Notes: generated by a model from the sequence alone, not told the origin. DNA of 64,000 nt from Pseudomonas sp. Choline-02u-1 (GCF_002836515.1 NZ_PJBC01000013.1:1-64000), one strand, 5' to 3'. Positions 8,280 through 18,381 are shown, counted from the stretch's first letter. Numbers and translations are program-made.

Positions 8280-10765
8280 GACGATTTGCCGTTATCAGCG
8301 GTTTTTTCCAGGTCACCGACCATTCTTCTGATCCTGTCAGCCAGTTTTTCCGAACTCATGCTCTCGCGCATCCGCTCCACCAGCAGCGGAAAGCCCAGCG
8401 GTGTAGGACGTTTAACCTGATGCACGTCCAATTTCATCTGAGTTATGCGCTCCAATGTCTGTTCCAGACGATGAATATCCAGTTCTTCACGTAGAACTTC
8501 TTCCCCAGCCTGGGCCAGCAGCAGGTTGTCAGCGTCATATTGTTTGAACACCTGGAAAAACAGGCCGCTCGACGCCTGCACTTGGCGGGTACTTTTCGGC
8601 GCGCCGGGATAACCGGCAAACACCAGCCCGGCGATCCGCGCGATTTCGCGGAAGCGGCGCAACGCGAGTTCACCGGCGTTGAGGCTGGCCAGTACGTCCA
8701 GCAACAGGTCATCGGCGTTGAACAGGTGCGCGTCGAGATGCATGGCCCAATCCACCGGTGTGGCGCTGAGCAGTTCCAGGCCGTAATCGTTGACTGCGAT
8801 CGAAAAGGTCACCGGCTGGCGCTGACTGACGCGCCACGCCAGCAGGCTCGCCAGCCCCAGATGCACCTGCCGCCCGGCAAATGGATATAGGAACAGGTGC
8901 CAGCCTTCGCGAGATTTCAGTACTTCAGCCAACAGATTTTCCGTGGTGGGCAAGCCGGACCAGCGCATCTGCGTTTCCAGCAACGGCCGCAGCGCTTGCA
9001 TTTCCGGCCCGTTGAATTGACCTTGAGCAGCGGCGCTGAAGCGCGCGACCACCGCTTCGGCCAATTCGTTGGATAACGGCATGCGTCCGCCATTCCAGCG
9101 TGGCACCGCGGCTTTTTTTGCGGTGCTGCGTTTGACGTAGGCGGTCATGTTTTCCACCCGCACCAGCTCCAGCAGGCGGCCGGCGAAAAGGAAACCATCA
9201 CCGGGTTTGAGTCGGGCAATAAAGCCTTCCTCGACGCTCCCCAACTGCTTGCCACCGCCACCCTTGCTCCAGAATTTCAGGTTGATGCTGGCATCGCTGA
9301 CGATGGTGCCGATGCTCATGCGATGGCGCCGCGCCAGACGTGCATCCGGCACCCGCCAGACGCCGTGTTCGTCCGGCTCGACCCGGCGGTAATCCGGATA
9401 CGCTGTAAGAGACATCCCGCCATGACGTACGAATGCTAGCGCCCAGGCCCAGTCTGCCGGCGTCAGGTCGCGATAAGCCCAGGCGCCACGCACTTCTTTG
9501 TACAAGTCCTCAGGGGTAAAGCCACCGCCGAGGGCCATGCTGACCAAATGCTGAACCAGCACATCCAGCGGCTTGTGCGGTGACAGGCGCGGCTCGATGC
9601 GCCGCTGTTCGACGGCATCGCGTGCGGCGACCGCTTCGATCAGTTCAAGACTGTGGGTGGGCACCAGCGTCACTCGCGAGGTGCGCCCCGGTGCGTGGCC
9701 GGAGCGCCCGGCACGTTGCATCAAACGCGCGACGCCTTTTGCCGAGCCGATCTGCAGCACGCGCTCGACCGGAAGAAAGTCCACGCCCAAATCCAGGCTC
9801 GAGGTGCAGACCACCGCTTTCAATTGGCCATTCTTCAAGGCCTGTTCCACCCAGTCGCGGGTATCACGGGACAGTGAACTGTGATGCAAGGCAATCAACC
9901 CGGCCCAGTCCGGACGCGCCTGCAGTAGCGCCTGATACCAGATCTCCGATTGCGCGCGGGTATTGGTGAACACCAGGCTGCTGGCGCAGGCATCAAGTTC
10001 GGCGACCACTTGCGGGAGCATCTTCAAACCGATGTGCCCGGCCCACGGAAAACGCTCGGTGGCCGGTGGGAGCAGCGTGTCTACCTGCAGGCTTTTTTCG
10101 CTTTTGCCCTGAACACTGGCGCCGCCACCCTGTGGGATCAGAACCTGCTCGGCGTGGGATTGATTACCGAGGGTGGCGGAAACGCCCCAAACGATCAGTC
10201 CTGGCTGCCAATGACGCAGGCGGGCGAGCGCCAGTTGCAGTTGCACGCCGCGTTTGTTACCGAGCAACTCGTGCCATTCATCGACGATGATCATGCGCAG
10301 GGTCGACAATGCCGTGCGCGCATCGGCGCGTGCGAGCAGCAGAGTCAGGCTTTCCGGGGTGGTAATCAGCGTTGTCGGCAGACGCCGGCCCTGACGGGCG
10401 CGTTCGCTGCTACTGGTGTCGCCGGTGCGCAGGCCGATGGTCCAGGGAATCTGTAAATCATCTACCGGGGTTTGCAATGCGCGCGCAGTGTCGGCGGCGA
10501 GGGCGCGCATCGGCGTGATCCACAGCACGGTCAGCGGTTCGGCCGTCGGTTTGCGTTTGCGCGGCGTGGCCACGGGCGGTTGCAGGCGGGCGAAGCGATT
10601 GAGTGCGGCAAACCACACCGCATAGGTTTTGCCGGCGCCGGTGCTGGCGTGGAGCAATCCGGATTCGCCGTTTTTAACCGCCGCCCACACCTGTTTCTGA
10701 AAGGCGAACGGCTTCCACGCGCGGGCACTGAACCAGCTTTTTGCAAAGTCGGGGGATTTCGCCAT
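8276..10765 (-). CDS. Ligase-associated Lhr-core DEXH-box DNA helicase
   Basis: An 829-residue superfamily 2 helicase of the Lhr-core type, a 3'-to-5' translocase on single-stranded DNA. Visible motifs: Walker [11 protein letters not shown] near residue 40, the DEXH box [11 protein letters not shown], motif III-like SATLG, and motif [13 protein letters not shown]. The C-terminal half should contain the winged-helix and Lhr-core C-terminal domains. It lacks the long extra tail of full-length Lhr. It is the first gene of a pair with pdeM (4-nt overlap) and lies downstream of the aot operon on the same strand. Confidence 0.93.
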   Translation of the reverse strand: MAKSPDFAKSWFSARAWKPFAFQKQVWAAVKNGESGLLHASTGAGKTYAVWFAALNRFARLQPPVATPRKRKPTAEPLTVLWITPMRALAADTARALQTPVDDLQIPWTIGLRTGDTSSSERARQGRRLPTTLITTPESLTLLLARADARTALSTLRMIIVDEWHELLGNKRGVQLQLALARLRHWQPGLIVWGVSATLGNQSHAEQVLIPQGGGASVQGKSEKSLQVDTLLPPATERFPWAGHIGLKMLPQVVAELDACASSLVFTNTRAQSEIWYQALLQARPDWAGLIALHHSSLSRDTRDWVEQALKNGQLKAVVCTSSLDLGVDFLPVERVLQIGSAKGVARLMQRAGRSGHAPGRTSRVTLVPTHSLELIEAVAARDAVEQRRIEPRLSPHKPLDVLVQHLVSMALGGGFTPEDLYKEVRGAWAYRDLTPADWAWALAFVRHGGMSLTAYPDYRRVEPDEHGVWRVPDARLARRHRMSIGTIVSDASINLKFWSKGGGGKQLGSVEEGFIARLKPGDGFLFAGRLLELVRVENMTAYVKRSTAKKAAVPRWNGGRMPLSNELAEAVVARFSAAAQGQFNGPEMQALRPLLETQMRWSGLPTTENLLAEVLKSREGWHLFLYPFAGRQVHLGLASLLAWRVSQRQPVTFSIAVNDYGLELLSATPVDWAMHLDAHLFNADDLLLDVLASLNAGELALRRFREIARIAGLVFAGYPGAPKSTRQVQASSGLFFQVFKQYDADNLLLAQAGEEVLREELDIHRLEQTLERITQMKLDVHQVKRPTPLGFPLLVERMRESMSSEKLADRIRRMVGDLEKTADNGKSS

Positions 10766-10865
10766 GCGGGCTGCGTGCGCTCTGGAGGGGTTGTTTCAGA
10801 GACCACAGCAACAGACCAAAGGTTTAAAACAACGCGATTCCCTTGTAGGCGCTGACGAGTGAAAC

Positions 10866-10914
10866 GAGGCTGCGATTTTTTGATCTTTGAAGCAGAGCCA
10901 AAAGATCGCAGCCT
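10866..10914. repeat. Hairpin of the GATCGCAGCC family, likely aot operon terminator
   Basis: GAGGCTGCGAT on the left pairs with ATCGCAGCCTC on the right around a short loop. It lies just downstream of aotP on the minus strand, with a run of six T at 10876-10881 in the displayed strand. It is a half-size member of the repeat family seen at 6.0 kb and could end the aot transcript. Confidence 0.65.
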
Positions 10915-10947
10915 CCGGCAGCTCCTTCGGGGGAATTGTGTGCGGCG

Positions 10948-11712
10948 TTATTTAAGGTTGCCGCTGAGAAATTGCTTCAGGCGTTCGCTTTTCGGATTGC
11001 CCAGCACGTCTTCAGGTGCACCTTCTTCCTCCACCAGACCCTGATGCAGAAACAGCACCTGATTGGACACCTTGCGCGCGAAACTCATTTCGTGGGTGAC
11101 CATGATCATTGTCCGGCCTTCCTCGGCCAATCCCTGAATCACTTTCAACACCTCACCGACCAGCTCCGGATCGAGCGCCGAGGTCGGTTCGTCGAACAGC
11201 ATCACCTCAGGCTCCATTGCCAGCGCCCGGGCGATCGCCACGCGCTGTTGCTGGCCGCCGGACAGAAACGCCGGGTATTGATCGGCGACCCGCGCCGGCA
11301 AGCCGACCTTGTCCAGATAGCGTCGGGCGCGATCCTCGGCTTCCTGTTTGCTGCAACCGAGCACCCGGCGCGGGGCCATGGTGATGTTTTCCAGCACGGT
11401 CATGTGGCTCCACAGGTTGAAATGCTGGAACACCATCGCCAGCCGCGTACGCAAGCGTTGCAGTTCATCCGCGTCAGCAACGTGCATGCCGTGGCGGTCG
11501 GTGACCATGCGGATCGCCTGGCCATCAAGGCTCATGGCGCCGTCATTGGGTTGTTCGAGAAAATTGATGCAGCGTAAAAAGGTGCTTTTGCCCGAGCCAC
11601 TGGCGCCGATCAGGCTGATCACATCGCCGGTTTTAGCCTTGAGCGAAACGCCTTTGAGCACCTGATGATCGCCATAGCTTTTGTGCAGGCCTTCAACGGT
11701 CAGTTTGTACAT
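10948..11712 (-). CDS. aotP: Arginine/ornithine ABC transporter ATPase AotP
   Basis: A 254-residue cytoplasmic ATP-binding subunit of a polar amino acid uptake system. Motifs: Walker [11 protein letters not shown]-loop, signature LSGGQQQR, Walker [13 protein letters not shown], and the H-loop MVTHEMSF. It is the last gene of a five-gene minus-strand operon (aotJ, aotQ, aotM, aotO, aotP). In P. aeruginosa the equivalent operon continues into argR; here no regulator gene follows. The exact substrate (arginine, ornithine, histidine or related) is inferred from order and similarity. Confidence 0.9.
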   Translation of the reverse strand: MYKLTVEGLHKSYGDHQVLKGVSLKAKTGDVISLIGASGSGKSTFLRCINFLEQPNDGAMSLDGQAIRMVTDRHGMHVADADELQRLRTRLAMVFQHFNLWSHMTVLENITMAPRRVLGCSKQEAEDRARRYLDKVGLPARVADQYPAFLSGGQQQRVAIARALAMEPEVMLFDEPTSALDPELVGEVLKVIQGLAEEGRTMIMVTHEMSFARKVSNQVLFLHQGLVEEEGAPEDVLGNPKSERLKQFLSGNLK

Positions 11713-11724
11713 GGACGAGCATCC

Positions 11725-12843
11725 TCAAGGCGAAAGTAGGTAGCCGCTGCGATAGGCTTCGGCGCCCGCGACGTGGGCGATGACCATGCCGGCGGTGGCC
11801 ATGCGCCGCAGCGAGCGCGCATACAGCAGGCCGGCGGCGGTGCAATGAATGGGGGTGACCTTGTCGTGGACCGGGTCGATGATTTCCGCGATCTGCTGGC
11901 CGGCTTGCAGATATTGGCCGGGCGTGGCGCAGTACACCAGCAGGCCGCCGACCGGCGTGGTCACAGGTTCGACACCGGCCAGCGGCGTGGCCGGGTAAGG
12001 CAGTGGCGGTTGCGGCTTGGTCTCGCCGACGATGGCATCGAACTGGATCAGGTAATCGATCAGGGCCTGACAATCGCGGCTGGCCAGCGGGTGATTGACG
12101 TCGCCCTGGCCGCGCAATTCGACGGTTACCGAGAAGCTGCCCAGCGGAATCTCGAAGTGCTCGCCGAAGCGCTCGCGCAATTGCCACCAGAGCAGGGTGA
12201 AGCATTCGTCGAAGGATTGCCCGCCAGAGTCGGTGGCAAGCAGGCTGGCCTGCGCTTCGATATAGCGCGCCAGCGGCTCGACCTGCGGCCAGGCTTCCGG
12301 CGTGGTGTACAGGTGCACCACCGATTCGAAGTCGCAGTGCAAGTCCAGCACCATGTCGGCGTCGCAGGCCAAGCGTTGCAGGGTCAGACGCTGGGATTGC
12401 AGTTGCGTGGTCGGCGTCTGGCGGGCGAGGGCGTTGCGCAGGCTGGCACGGATCAGTTCAAGGTTGTGCTGTGCATCGTCGTTCAGTTGGCCTTCGATCG
12501 CGTTGCCGATTTCTTCGCTGAGGTCGACGAACCAGCGATTGAAATTCTGTCCACTCTCGAGGTCGTAACGGCCCAGCGGCACATCCATCAGCACTTGCTC
12601 GAGGCCGACCGGGTTGGCCACCGGCACGAGGACGATTTCGCTGCGCAGGCGGCCGGCGGCTTCAAGCTCCGCCAGGCGCTGTTTGAGATGCCAGGCGACC
12701 AGCATGCCCGGCAGTTCGTCGGCATGCAGCGAGGCCTGAATGTACACCTTGCCCTTGGCCTGCTGTGGGCCGAAGTGGAAACTGTGAATCTGCCGTGCGG
12801 TCCCCGGCAGCGGGGCCAGCAAGTCATGGATCTGGTGGCGCAT
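11725..12843 (-). CDS. aotO: Succinylglutamate desuccinylase/aspartoacylase family protein AotO
   Basis: A 372-residue member of the zinc-dependent M14/AstE-AspA family. Zinc ligands can be seen in HADE (HxxE, about residue 41) and DLHCD. The start giving MRHQIHDLLAPLPG was chosen because it has an AGAGAAG site just upstream and the extra 32 codons of the longer frame overlap the permease gene. It sits inside the transporter operon between the permease and ATPase genes, as in the aot operon of P. aeruginosa, suggesting it acts on an acylated amino acid related to the transported substrate. Its actual substrate is not known. Confidence 0.85.
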   Translation of the reverse strand: MRHQIHDLLAPLPGTARQIHSFHFGPQQAKGKVYIQASLHADELPGMLVAWHLKQRLAELEAAGRLRSEIVLVPVANPVGLEQVLMDVPLGRYDLESGQNFNRWFVDLSEEIGNAIEGQLNDDAQHNLELIRASLRNALARQTPTTQLQSQRLTLQRLACDADMVLDLHCDFESVVHLYTTPEAWPQVEPLARYIEAQASLLATDSGGQSFDECFTLLWWQLRERFGEHFEIPLGSFSVTVELRGQGDVNHPLASRDCQALIDYLIQFDAIVGETKPQPPLPYPATPLAGVEPVTTPVGGLLVYCATPGQYLQAGQQIAEIIDPVHDKVTPIHCTAAGLLYARSLRRMATAGMVIAHVAGAEAYRSGYLLSP

Positions 12844-12871
12844 TTTCTTCTCTTTATTTTTGAAGCCGTTG

Positions 12872-13582
12872 CTAGTGAGTCGGCCCGAGGAAGGCCAGCC
12901 AGCGGCGTTCGGCGAGGCGGAACAGGCCAACCAGCGCAAACGTAATGGTCAGGTAGATCAGCGCGGCGATGCCGAACGACTGGAACGTCAGAAAGGTCGC
13001 CGAGTTGGCGTCCCGCGCGACTTTCAGAATATCGGGAATGGTCGCAGTGAACGCTACCGTGGTCGAGTGCAGCATCAGGATCACTTCGTTGCTGTAGTAA
13101 GGCAACGAACGGCGCAGTGCCGACGGCATGATCACGTAGGCGTACAACTTCCAGCCGGTCAGGCCGTAGGCCTTTGCCGCTTCGACTTCGCCGTGGTTCA
13201 TGCTGCGAATCGCCCCGGCAAAAATCTCCGTGGTGTACGCGCAGGTGTTCAGGGCGAAGGCGAGGATCGTGCAGTTCATCGCATCGCGAAAGAAGCTGTC
13301 GAGGATCGGCTGCTCGCGCACGGCCGCGAGGCTGTAGATGCCGGTGTAGCAGATCAGCAACTGGATATACAACGGCGTGCCGCGGAACAGGTAGGTGTAG
13401 AACTGCACCGGCCAGCGAATGTAGAAGTGCGGCGAAACGCGAGCGATCGACAACGGAATCGAGACGATGAAGCCGATGCAGATCGAGGCGGTCAGCAACC
13501 ACATCGTCATCGCCAGCCCGGTGATGTTCTGGCCGTCGGTATAAAGGAAGGCTTTCCAGTATTCCTGCAGGAGTTCGATCAT
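12872..13582 (-). CDS. aotM: Arginine/ornithine ABC transporter permease AotM
   Basis: A 236-residue inner-membrane permease of the HisM/GlnP type. It has several hydrophobic segments and the cytoplasmic EAA loop GEVEAAKAYGLTGWKLYAYVIMPSALR that contacts the ATPase. Its start overlaps the end of aotQ by 4 nt, so the two permeases are coupled and presumably form the heterodimeric channel. Confidence 0.92.
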   Translation of the reverse strand: MIELLQEYWKAFLYTDGQNITGLAMTMWLLTASICIGFIVSIPLSIARVSPHFYIRWPVQFYTYLFRGTPLYIQLLICYTGIYSLAAVREQPILDSFFRDAMNCTILAFALNTCAYTTEIFAGAIRSMNHGEVEAAKAYGLTGWKLYAYVIMPSALRRSLPYYSNEVILMLHSTTVAFTATIPDILKVARDANSATFLTFQSFGIAALIYLTITFALVGLFRLAERRWLAFLGPTH

Positions 13583-14307
13583 CGTATCGCCTCCCGGGCA
13601 CCGGCGGCGTAGCGGCGTTCGAGCCAGCGCAGGATGAAGTTCGAAGCGCTGGTGATCAGCAGATAGATCAAGGCGGCGAGAACCAGGAAGTAGAACAGTT
13701 GATAGGTGCTTTTACCGGCGTCCTGGGCAGCCTTGACCAGATCAGCCAGGCCAATGATCGACACCAGCGCGGTGGCCTTGAGCATGACCATCCAGTTGTT
13801 GCCGATGCCTGGGAGGGCAAAGCGCATCATTTGCGGGAACACCACAAAGCGAAAACGCTGGCCGCGTTTGAGGCCATACGCGGTGGCAGCTTCGACCTGA
13901 CCGCGCGGCACCGCAAGGATTGCGCCACGGAAGGTCTCGGTGAAATACGCGCCATAAATGAAGCCCAGCGTCAGCACGCCGGCACTGAACGGGTTGATTT
14001 CGATGTATTCCCATTCCATGTAGTCGGTCAGCGACGTCAGCCAGGTTTGCAGGCTGTAGAAGATCAACAGCATCAGCACCAGATCCGGCACGCCGCGAAT
14101 CAGCGTGGTGTAGAGCTGCGCGGGCAGGCGCACCAGTTTGACTTGCGACAGTTTGGCACTGGCGCCGAGCAGGCCGAGCAACACGGCCACCAGCAGCGAC
14201 ATCGCCGATAATTTGATGGTCATCCAGGTGCCTTGCAGCAGCAACGGGCCGAAGCCCTGCAGACTGAACGAGGCCAGCCCCAGATTTTGCAGAAGGGTTT
14301 CAAACAT
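13579..14307 (-). CDS. aotQ: Arginine/ornithine ABC transporter permease AotQ
   Basis: A 242-residue inner-membrane permease of the HisQ type, partner of AotM. The EAA loop RGQVEAATAYGLKRGQRFRFVVFPQMMR is intact and the hydrophobic pattern fits about five membrane helices. It lies 56 nt after aotJ, with a GC-rich hairpin between them, and overlaps aotM by 4 nt. Confidence 0.92.
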   Translation of the reverse strand: MFETLLQNLGLASFSLQGFGPLLLQGTWMTIKLSAMSLLVAVLLGLLGASAKLSQVKLVRLPAQLYTTLIRGVPDLVLMLLIFYSLQTWLTSLTDYMEWEYIEINPFSAGVLTLGFIYGAYFTETFRGAILAVPRGQVEAATAYGLKRGQRFRFVVFPQMMRFALPGIGNNWMVMLKATALVSIIGLADLVKAAQDAGKSTYQLFYFLVLAALIYLLITSASNFILRWLERRYAAGAREAIR

Positions 14308-14330
14308 AAATCAGCAACCTGAGCGGATGG

Positions 14331-14357
14331 AAAAGGCGCCCATCGAGGATGGGCGCC
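14331..14357 (-). terminator. Attenuating hairpin between aotJ and aotQ
   Basis: On the minus strand GGCGCCCATC pairs with GATGGGCGCC around a 3-nt loop and is followed by TTTT. Such a leaky terminator or mRNA-stabilising hairpin between a binding-protein gene and its permease genes would give more binding protein than membrane subunits. Confidence 0.65.
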
Positions 14358-14363
14358 GGGGCA

Positions 14364-15146
14364 TTATTTACCGCTGTAGAGGTTCAGGTCGCCAAAGTGT
14401 TTCTTTTGAATCTCGGCGTATTTGCCGTCGTCGTGTAACGCTTTGATACCTTTATCCAAAAGTGCTTTCAGCTCAGTGTTACCTTTCTTGATACCGACAG
14501 CCGTTTTGGCTGGCAGCAATTCGCTGTCGACCGGCTGGCTGATTTCATAATCGGCACCTTTTGGCGACTTCAGGAAGCCCAGTTCGGCTTGCAGCATGTC
14601 CTGGATACCGGCGTCGAGACGGCCGGAGGTCAGGTCGGAATACACTTGATCCTGGTTCTGATAGGCCTGGGTTTTCACGCCGGCCTTGTCCAGCACGGCT
14701 TTGGCGTAGGCTTCCTGAATGGTGCCTTGCTCATAGCCAACGGTTTTGCCCTTCAGCGACGCAACGTCAGCGGTGATGCCCGAGCCTTTCTTGAACACGT
14801 AAGCGGTCGGGCCGGAAAACAGTTCGCTGGAGAAGTCGATGACCTTCTCGCGGGCCGGGGTCACGGTCATCGACGAGATCACACCGTCGAACTTGTTGGC
14901 CTTAAGGCCCGGAATCATGCCGTCAAAGTCGCTTTCGACCCACTTGCACTTGACCTTCAGTTCGGCGCAGATCGCGTTGCCCAGGTCGATGTCGAAACCG
15001 ACCAGGCTGCCATCGGCCGCTTTCGACTCGAACGGTGCGTACGAAGGGTCAACGCCAAAGCGCAGCTCTTTGTATTCCTTGGCCAGCGCGGAGCCGGCGG
15101 CCATGCACAACGCCAGTGCAGAAAGGGTCAGCAATGCTTTTTTCAT
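14364..15146 (-). CDS. aotJ: Arginine/ornithine-binding periplasmic protein AotJ
   Basis: A 260-residue periplasmic solute-binding protein of family 3 (HisJ/ArgT type). A Sec signal peptide (MKKALLTLSALALCMAAGSALA) is followed by the family signature GSLVGFDIDLGNAICAELKVKC. The conserved Arg in SSMTVTPAREKVIDFS should bind the substrate carboxylate. It is the first gene of the operon, so the promoter should lie in the gap upstream (15147 onward). Confidence 0.92.
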   Translation of the reverse strand: MKKALLTLSALALCMAAGSALAKEYKELRFGVDPSYAPFESKAADGSLVGFDIDLGNAICAELKVKCKWVESDFDGMIPGLKANKFDGVISSMTVTPAREKVIDFSSELFSGPTAYVFKKGSGITADVASLKGKTVGYEQGTIQEAYAKAVLDKAGVKTQAYQNQDQVYSDLTSGRLDAGIQDMLQAELGFLKSPKGADYEISQPVDSELLPAKTAVGIKKGNTELKALLDKGIKALHDDGKYAEIQKKHFGDLNLYSGK

Positions 15147-15350
15147 TATTCAATCCCTAAGAACCAATATGAGCGCTTGTGGCGCAGAATTATTGTTACT
15201 GCAACGCTTACGACCTATAGAAACTAGCAATTTCCGAACCAGAGTGCCGAACAGGTGTTTTAAAAGGTTGTAGCACAGGGCAGGAAAGTTTTTGGTGCGG
15301 CGGGAAGGTTGACTGAAAATTTCTGCACTGTTTTGGCGCCAGGATGATTG

Positions 15351-15460
15351 ATCGTTCCCACGCTCCTGCGTGGGAATGCATCAACGGACGCTCCGCGTTC
15401 GGGTCTGGAGGGGAAGCAGAGCGTCCCGGGCTGCATTCCCACGCAGAGCGTGGGAACGAT
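15351..15460. repeat. Inverted repeat, GATCGTTCCCACGC family
   Basis: The left arm ATCGTTCCCACGCTCCTGCG and the right arm CGCAGAGCGTGGGAACGAT frame a GC-rich centre. It occupies most of the 327-nt gap between aotJ and the DNA ligase gene; the rest of the gap must hold the aot promoter, and I see nothing else there. A much shorter member of the family occurs at 26449-26479. Confidence 0.85.
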
Positions 15461-15473
15461 CAGTGAAAAGGGG

Positions 15474-17162
15474 CTAAGCCAGCAGATCCTGGAGGGTAGC
15501 GAGGCTGTCGGCTTCTTCGACGGTCTTGTCCTTGCGCCAGCGCAGCATTCGCGGAAAGCGCACCGCGATGCCGCTCTTGTGCCGGCGCGACAGGGCGATG
15601 CCTTCGAAGCCCAGTTCGAACACCAGGCTCGGTTTGACGCTGCTGACCGGGCCGAATTTCTCCACCGTGGTCTTGCGCACGATGCTGTCGACCTGGCGCA
15701 TCTCCTCATCGGTCAGCCCCGAATAGGCCTTGGCGAACGGCACCAGCGAGCGCTGACTGGATTCGGGCGGGCCGTCCCACACGGCGAAGGTGTAATCGCT
15801 GTAAAGACTGGCGCGCCGACCGTGCCCGCGCTGGGCGTAAATCAGTACCGCGTCGACGCTGAACGGATCGACTTTCCACTTCCACCACACGCCCATGTCC
15901 TTGGTACGGCCCACGCCATACAACGAATCCCGGGCCTTGAGCATCATGCCCTCGACACCGAGCTTGCGTGACGCCTCGCGCTGGCGACCGAGGTCTAGCC
16001 AGTCGTCGCCGGTCAGGACAGGCGAGGGCAGCAGGACCGGGCTGTTGCAACGCGCGATCACCTGTTCGAGTTGCGCACGGCGCTTGACCTGCGGTTGATT
16101 GCGCCAGTCCTCGCCCTGCCATTCCAGCAAATCGTAAGCGAGTACCACCACTGGCACCTCTTCGAGAATCTTCTTGTCGAGGGTTTTGCGGCCGATGCGT
16201 TGTTGCAGCAGGGCGAACGGTTGCACGGCGGGCGGCTCATCCGATTGCGGATCGAAGGCATCTTCGCTGCTCGGATGGGAGCTTTTCCATACGACGATTT
16301 CGCCATCGATCACCGTGCCATCGGGCAAGCCGTGAACCAACACATCGAGTTCGGGAAAGCGCTCGGTTACCAGCTCTTCGCCGCGCGACCATACCCACAG
16401 CTTGCCGTCACGCTTGACCACCTGCGCGCGGATGCCATCCCACTTCCATTCCACCTGCCAGTCGCTGGCCGGTCCGAGCAGTGTTTCGAATTCCTCGACG
16501 GGTTGCGACAAGGCATGGGCGAGAAAAAACGGGTAGGGCTGGCCGCCGCGCTGGGCGTGCTCGTCAGCCGACTCCGGGGCGATAAGTTTCAGGTAACTGG
16601 CCGCAGTCGGCCGGTTCGACAGATCGGTGTAACCGACCAGACGTTGAGCCACGCGTTTGCTGTCGAGCCCAGCCATCGAGGCGAGTGCGCGGGTGACCAG
16701 CAATTTCGATACGCCGACACGGAAACTGCCGGTGATCAACTTGATGCACAGCATCAGGCTCGGCCGATCCAGCTGCGCCCACAACATCGGCAGTTGCCGT
16801 GCCAGATACTCCGGTGTTTCACCGCGCAACGGCAACAGCTTGTCTTCGATCCATTCGGCAAGACCGGCCTCGGAGCTGTGGGGATTTTCCGGCAGCACCA
16901 GAGAAATGGTCTCGGCCAGATCGCCGACCGCCTGGTAGCTTTCTTCGAACAGCCACGGCTCCAGGCCCGAAACCTCGACGGCCAGCTCGCGAAGGATACG
17001 CACCGGCACCAGTTGCCGGGGCCTGCCGCCAGAAAGAAAATAAACCGCCCATGCGGCATCTTCTGACGCGGCCTGCGCGAAGTATGCCTGCATCGCCGCC
17101 AGCTTGGCGTTGCTCGACGTGGTGGCGTCGAGTTCGGTATATAACTCGGCGAATGCCTTCAT
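15474..17162 (-). CDS. Ligase-associated ATP-dependent DNA ligase
   Basis: A 562-residue ATP-dependent DNA ligase with an N-terminal DNA-binding domain (residues 1-200), an adenylation domain with the lysine motif EWKWDGIRAQ near residue 235 (KxDG), and an OB-fold with downstream motifs such as EGMMLKARDSLYG and WWKWK. It lacks the polymerase and phosphoesterase modules of LigD, matching the ligases that accompany Lhr-core helicases. Its start overlaps the exonuclease stop by 4 nt. Presumably seals breaks after processing by the exonuclease and PdeM nuclease. Confidence 0.93.
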   Translation of the reverse strand: MKAFAELYTELDATTSSNAKLAAMQAYFAQAASEDAAWAVYFLSGGRPRQLVPVRILRELAVEVSGLEPWLFEESYQAVGDLAETISLVLPENPHSSEAGLAEWIEDKLLPLRGETPEYLARQLPMLWAQLDRPSLMLCIKLITGSFRVGVSKLLVTRALASMAGLDSKRVAQRLVGYTDLSNRPTAASYLKLIAPESADEHAQRGGQPYPFFLAHALSQPVEEFETLLGPASDWQVEWKWDGIRAQVVKRDGKLWVWSRGEELVTERFPELDVLVHGLPDGTVIDGEIVVWKSSHPSSEDAFDPQSDEPPAVQPFALLQQRIGRKTLDKKILEEVPVVVLAYDLLEWQGEDWRNQPQVKRRAQLEQVIARCNSPVLLPSPVLTGDDWLDLGRQREASRKLGVEGMMLKARDSLYGVGRTKDMGVWWKWKVDPFSVDAVLIYAQRGHGRRASLYSDYTFAVWDGPPESSQRSLVPFAKAYSGLTDEEMRQVDSIVRKTTVEKFGPVSSVKPSLVFELGFEGIALSRRHKSGIAVRFPRMLRWRKDKTVEEADSLATLQDLLA

Positions 17163-18193
17163 ACGTGGGTCTCGGCAACGGTGGGTTCGGTGGCGGTGTT
17201 GTCGTCTTCGTCATCGCCGTATTCGGTGCTGAAGCCTTGCGCATCAAGGCCCTGTTCGCGCAGATGACGCACGAGCACGCCGATCGAGCCATGGGTGACC
17301 ATCACTCGTTCCGCGCCAGTCTGGTTGATCGCCCAGAGCAGGCCGGGCCAGTCGGCGTGATCGGAGAGCACAAAGCCTCGATCAACGCCGCGCCGCCGCC
17401 GGGTGCCGCGAAGGCGCATCCAGCCACTGGCGAAGGCATCGCTGAAATCGCCGAAACGGCGCATCCAGGTACTGCCGCCCGCCGAAGGCGGAGCAATGAC
17501 CAGCGCCTGGCGCATGATCGGGTCGCTTTTTTTCACGTCGCCCGCATAGATCGTCGGCGGCAGGTACACGCCGGCATCGCGGTAGACGCGGTTCAATGGT
17601 TCGACCGCGCCGTGACTGAGGATCGGCCCGAGGGTTTCGTCGATTCCGTGAAGAATCCGCTGAGCCTTGCCGAAGGAGTAGCAGAACAGCACGCTGGCCT
17701 TGCCGGCGGCGATATTGGCCGCCCACCATTGATTGATCTCAGCGAAGATCTGCGCCTGCGGCTGCCAGCGATAGATCGGCAGGCCGAAGGTCGATTCGGT
17801 GATGAAGGTGTGGCAGCGTACTGGTTCGAATGGAGTGCAGGTGCCGTCCGGCTCGACCTTGTAATCGCCGGATGCGACCCAGACTTCGCCGCCATATTCA
17901 AGGCGCACCTGCGCCGAGCCGAGGACATGCCCGGCGGGGTGAAAACTCAGGGTGACGCCGTGGTGGGTCAGGCGCTGGCCGTAGTCGAGGGTTTGCAACT
18001 GGATGTCCTGACCCAGACGCGCGCGCAGAATCCCGGCGCTGGCGCTGCTCGACAGATAGTGCTGATTACCGGTGCGCGCGTGATCGCCATGGGCATGGGT
18101 AATCACCGAACGCTCGACCGGCCGCCACGGATCGATATAGAAATCCCCGGCGGGGCAGTAGAGACCTTCAGGTCGGGCGATAACAAGATCCAT
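17159..18193 (-). CDS. Ligase-associated MBL-fold DNA exonuclease
   Basis: A 344-residue metallo-beta-lactamase-fold enzyme related to SNM1/CPSF nucleases. The metal motif HAHGDHAR is near residue 33, a second His lies in FHPAGHVLGSAQ, the SGDYK motif follows, and VLSDHADW supplies further ligands. Its stop overlaps the start of the ligase gene (ATGA), so the two are co-translated. It is the first gene of the split repair cluster. The C-terminal tail is acidic and likely disordered. Confidence 0.9.
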   Translation of the reverse strand: MDLVIARPEGLYCPAGDFYIDPWRPVERSVITHAHGDHARTGNQHYLSSSASAGILRARLGQDIQLQTLDYGQRLTHHGVTLSFHPAGHVLGSAQVRLEYGGEVWVASGDYKVEPDGTCTPFEPVRCHTFITESTFGLPIYRWQPQAQIFAEINQWWAANIAAGKASVLFCYSFGKAQRILHGIDETLGPILSHGAVEPLNRVYRDAGVYLPPTIYAGDVKKSDPIMRQALVIAPPSAGGSTWMRRFGDFSDAFASGWMRLRGTRRRRGVDRGFVLSDHADWPGLLWAINQTGAERVMVTHGSIGVLVRHLREQGLDAQGFSTEYGDDEDDNTATEPTVAETHV

Positions 18194-18280
18194 GTCGTGA
18201 CCGGAATGGGGGGCTTGTTAACTATGAGGCGGGCGTGAGTCTGGAAGTTCGATCGGTTTTGAAGTGCTACGCAAAGGCCA

Positions 18281-18370
18281 TGTGGGGGCGGGCATGCTCG
18301 CGAAAGCGGTGTTTCAGACGATACCGGTATCGACTGACAGGACGCCTTCGCGAGCAAGCCCGCTCCCACA
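18281..18370. repeat. Inverted repeat, TGTGGGAGCGGGCTTGCTCG family
   Basis: The left arm TGTGGGGGCGGGCATGCTCG and the right arm CGAGCAAGCCCGCTCCCACA are near-perfect inverted copies around a 50-nt centre. It lies between the exonuclease gene and the downstream end of quiP. Confidence 0.85.
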
Positions 18371-18381
18371 GGTTGCAGCTG

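Noticed and set aside
15351..15460. CRISPR-like or IS-end reading of the repeat pairs
   Set aside because: Each locus has one inverted pair rather than spaced direct repeats, no cas genes or transposase is nearby, and the same words recur as single elements across the window.
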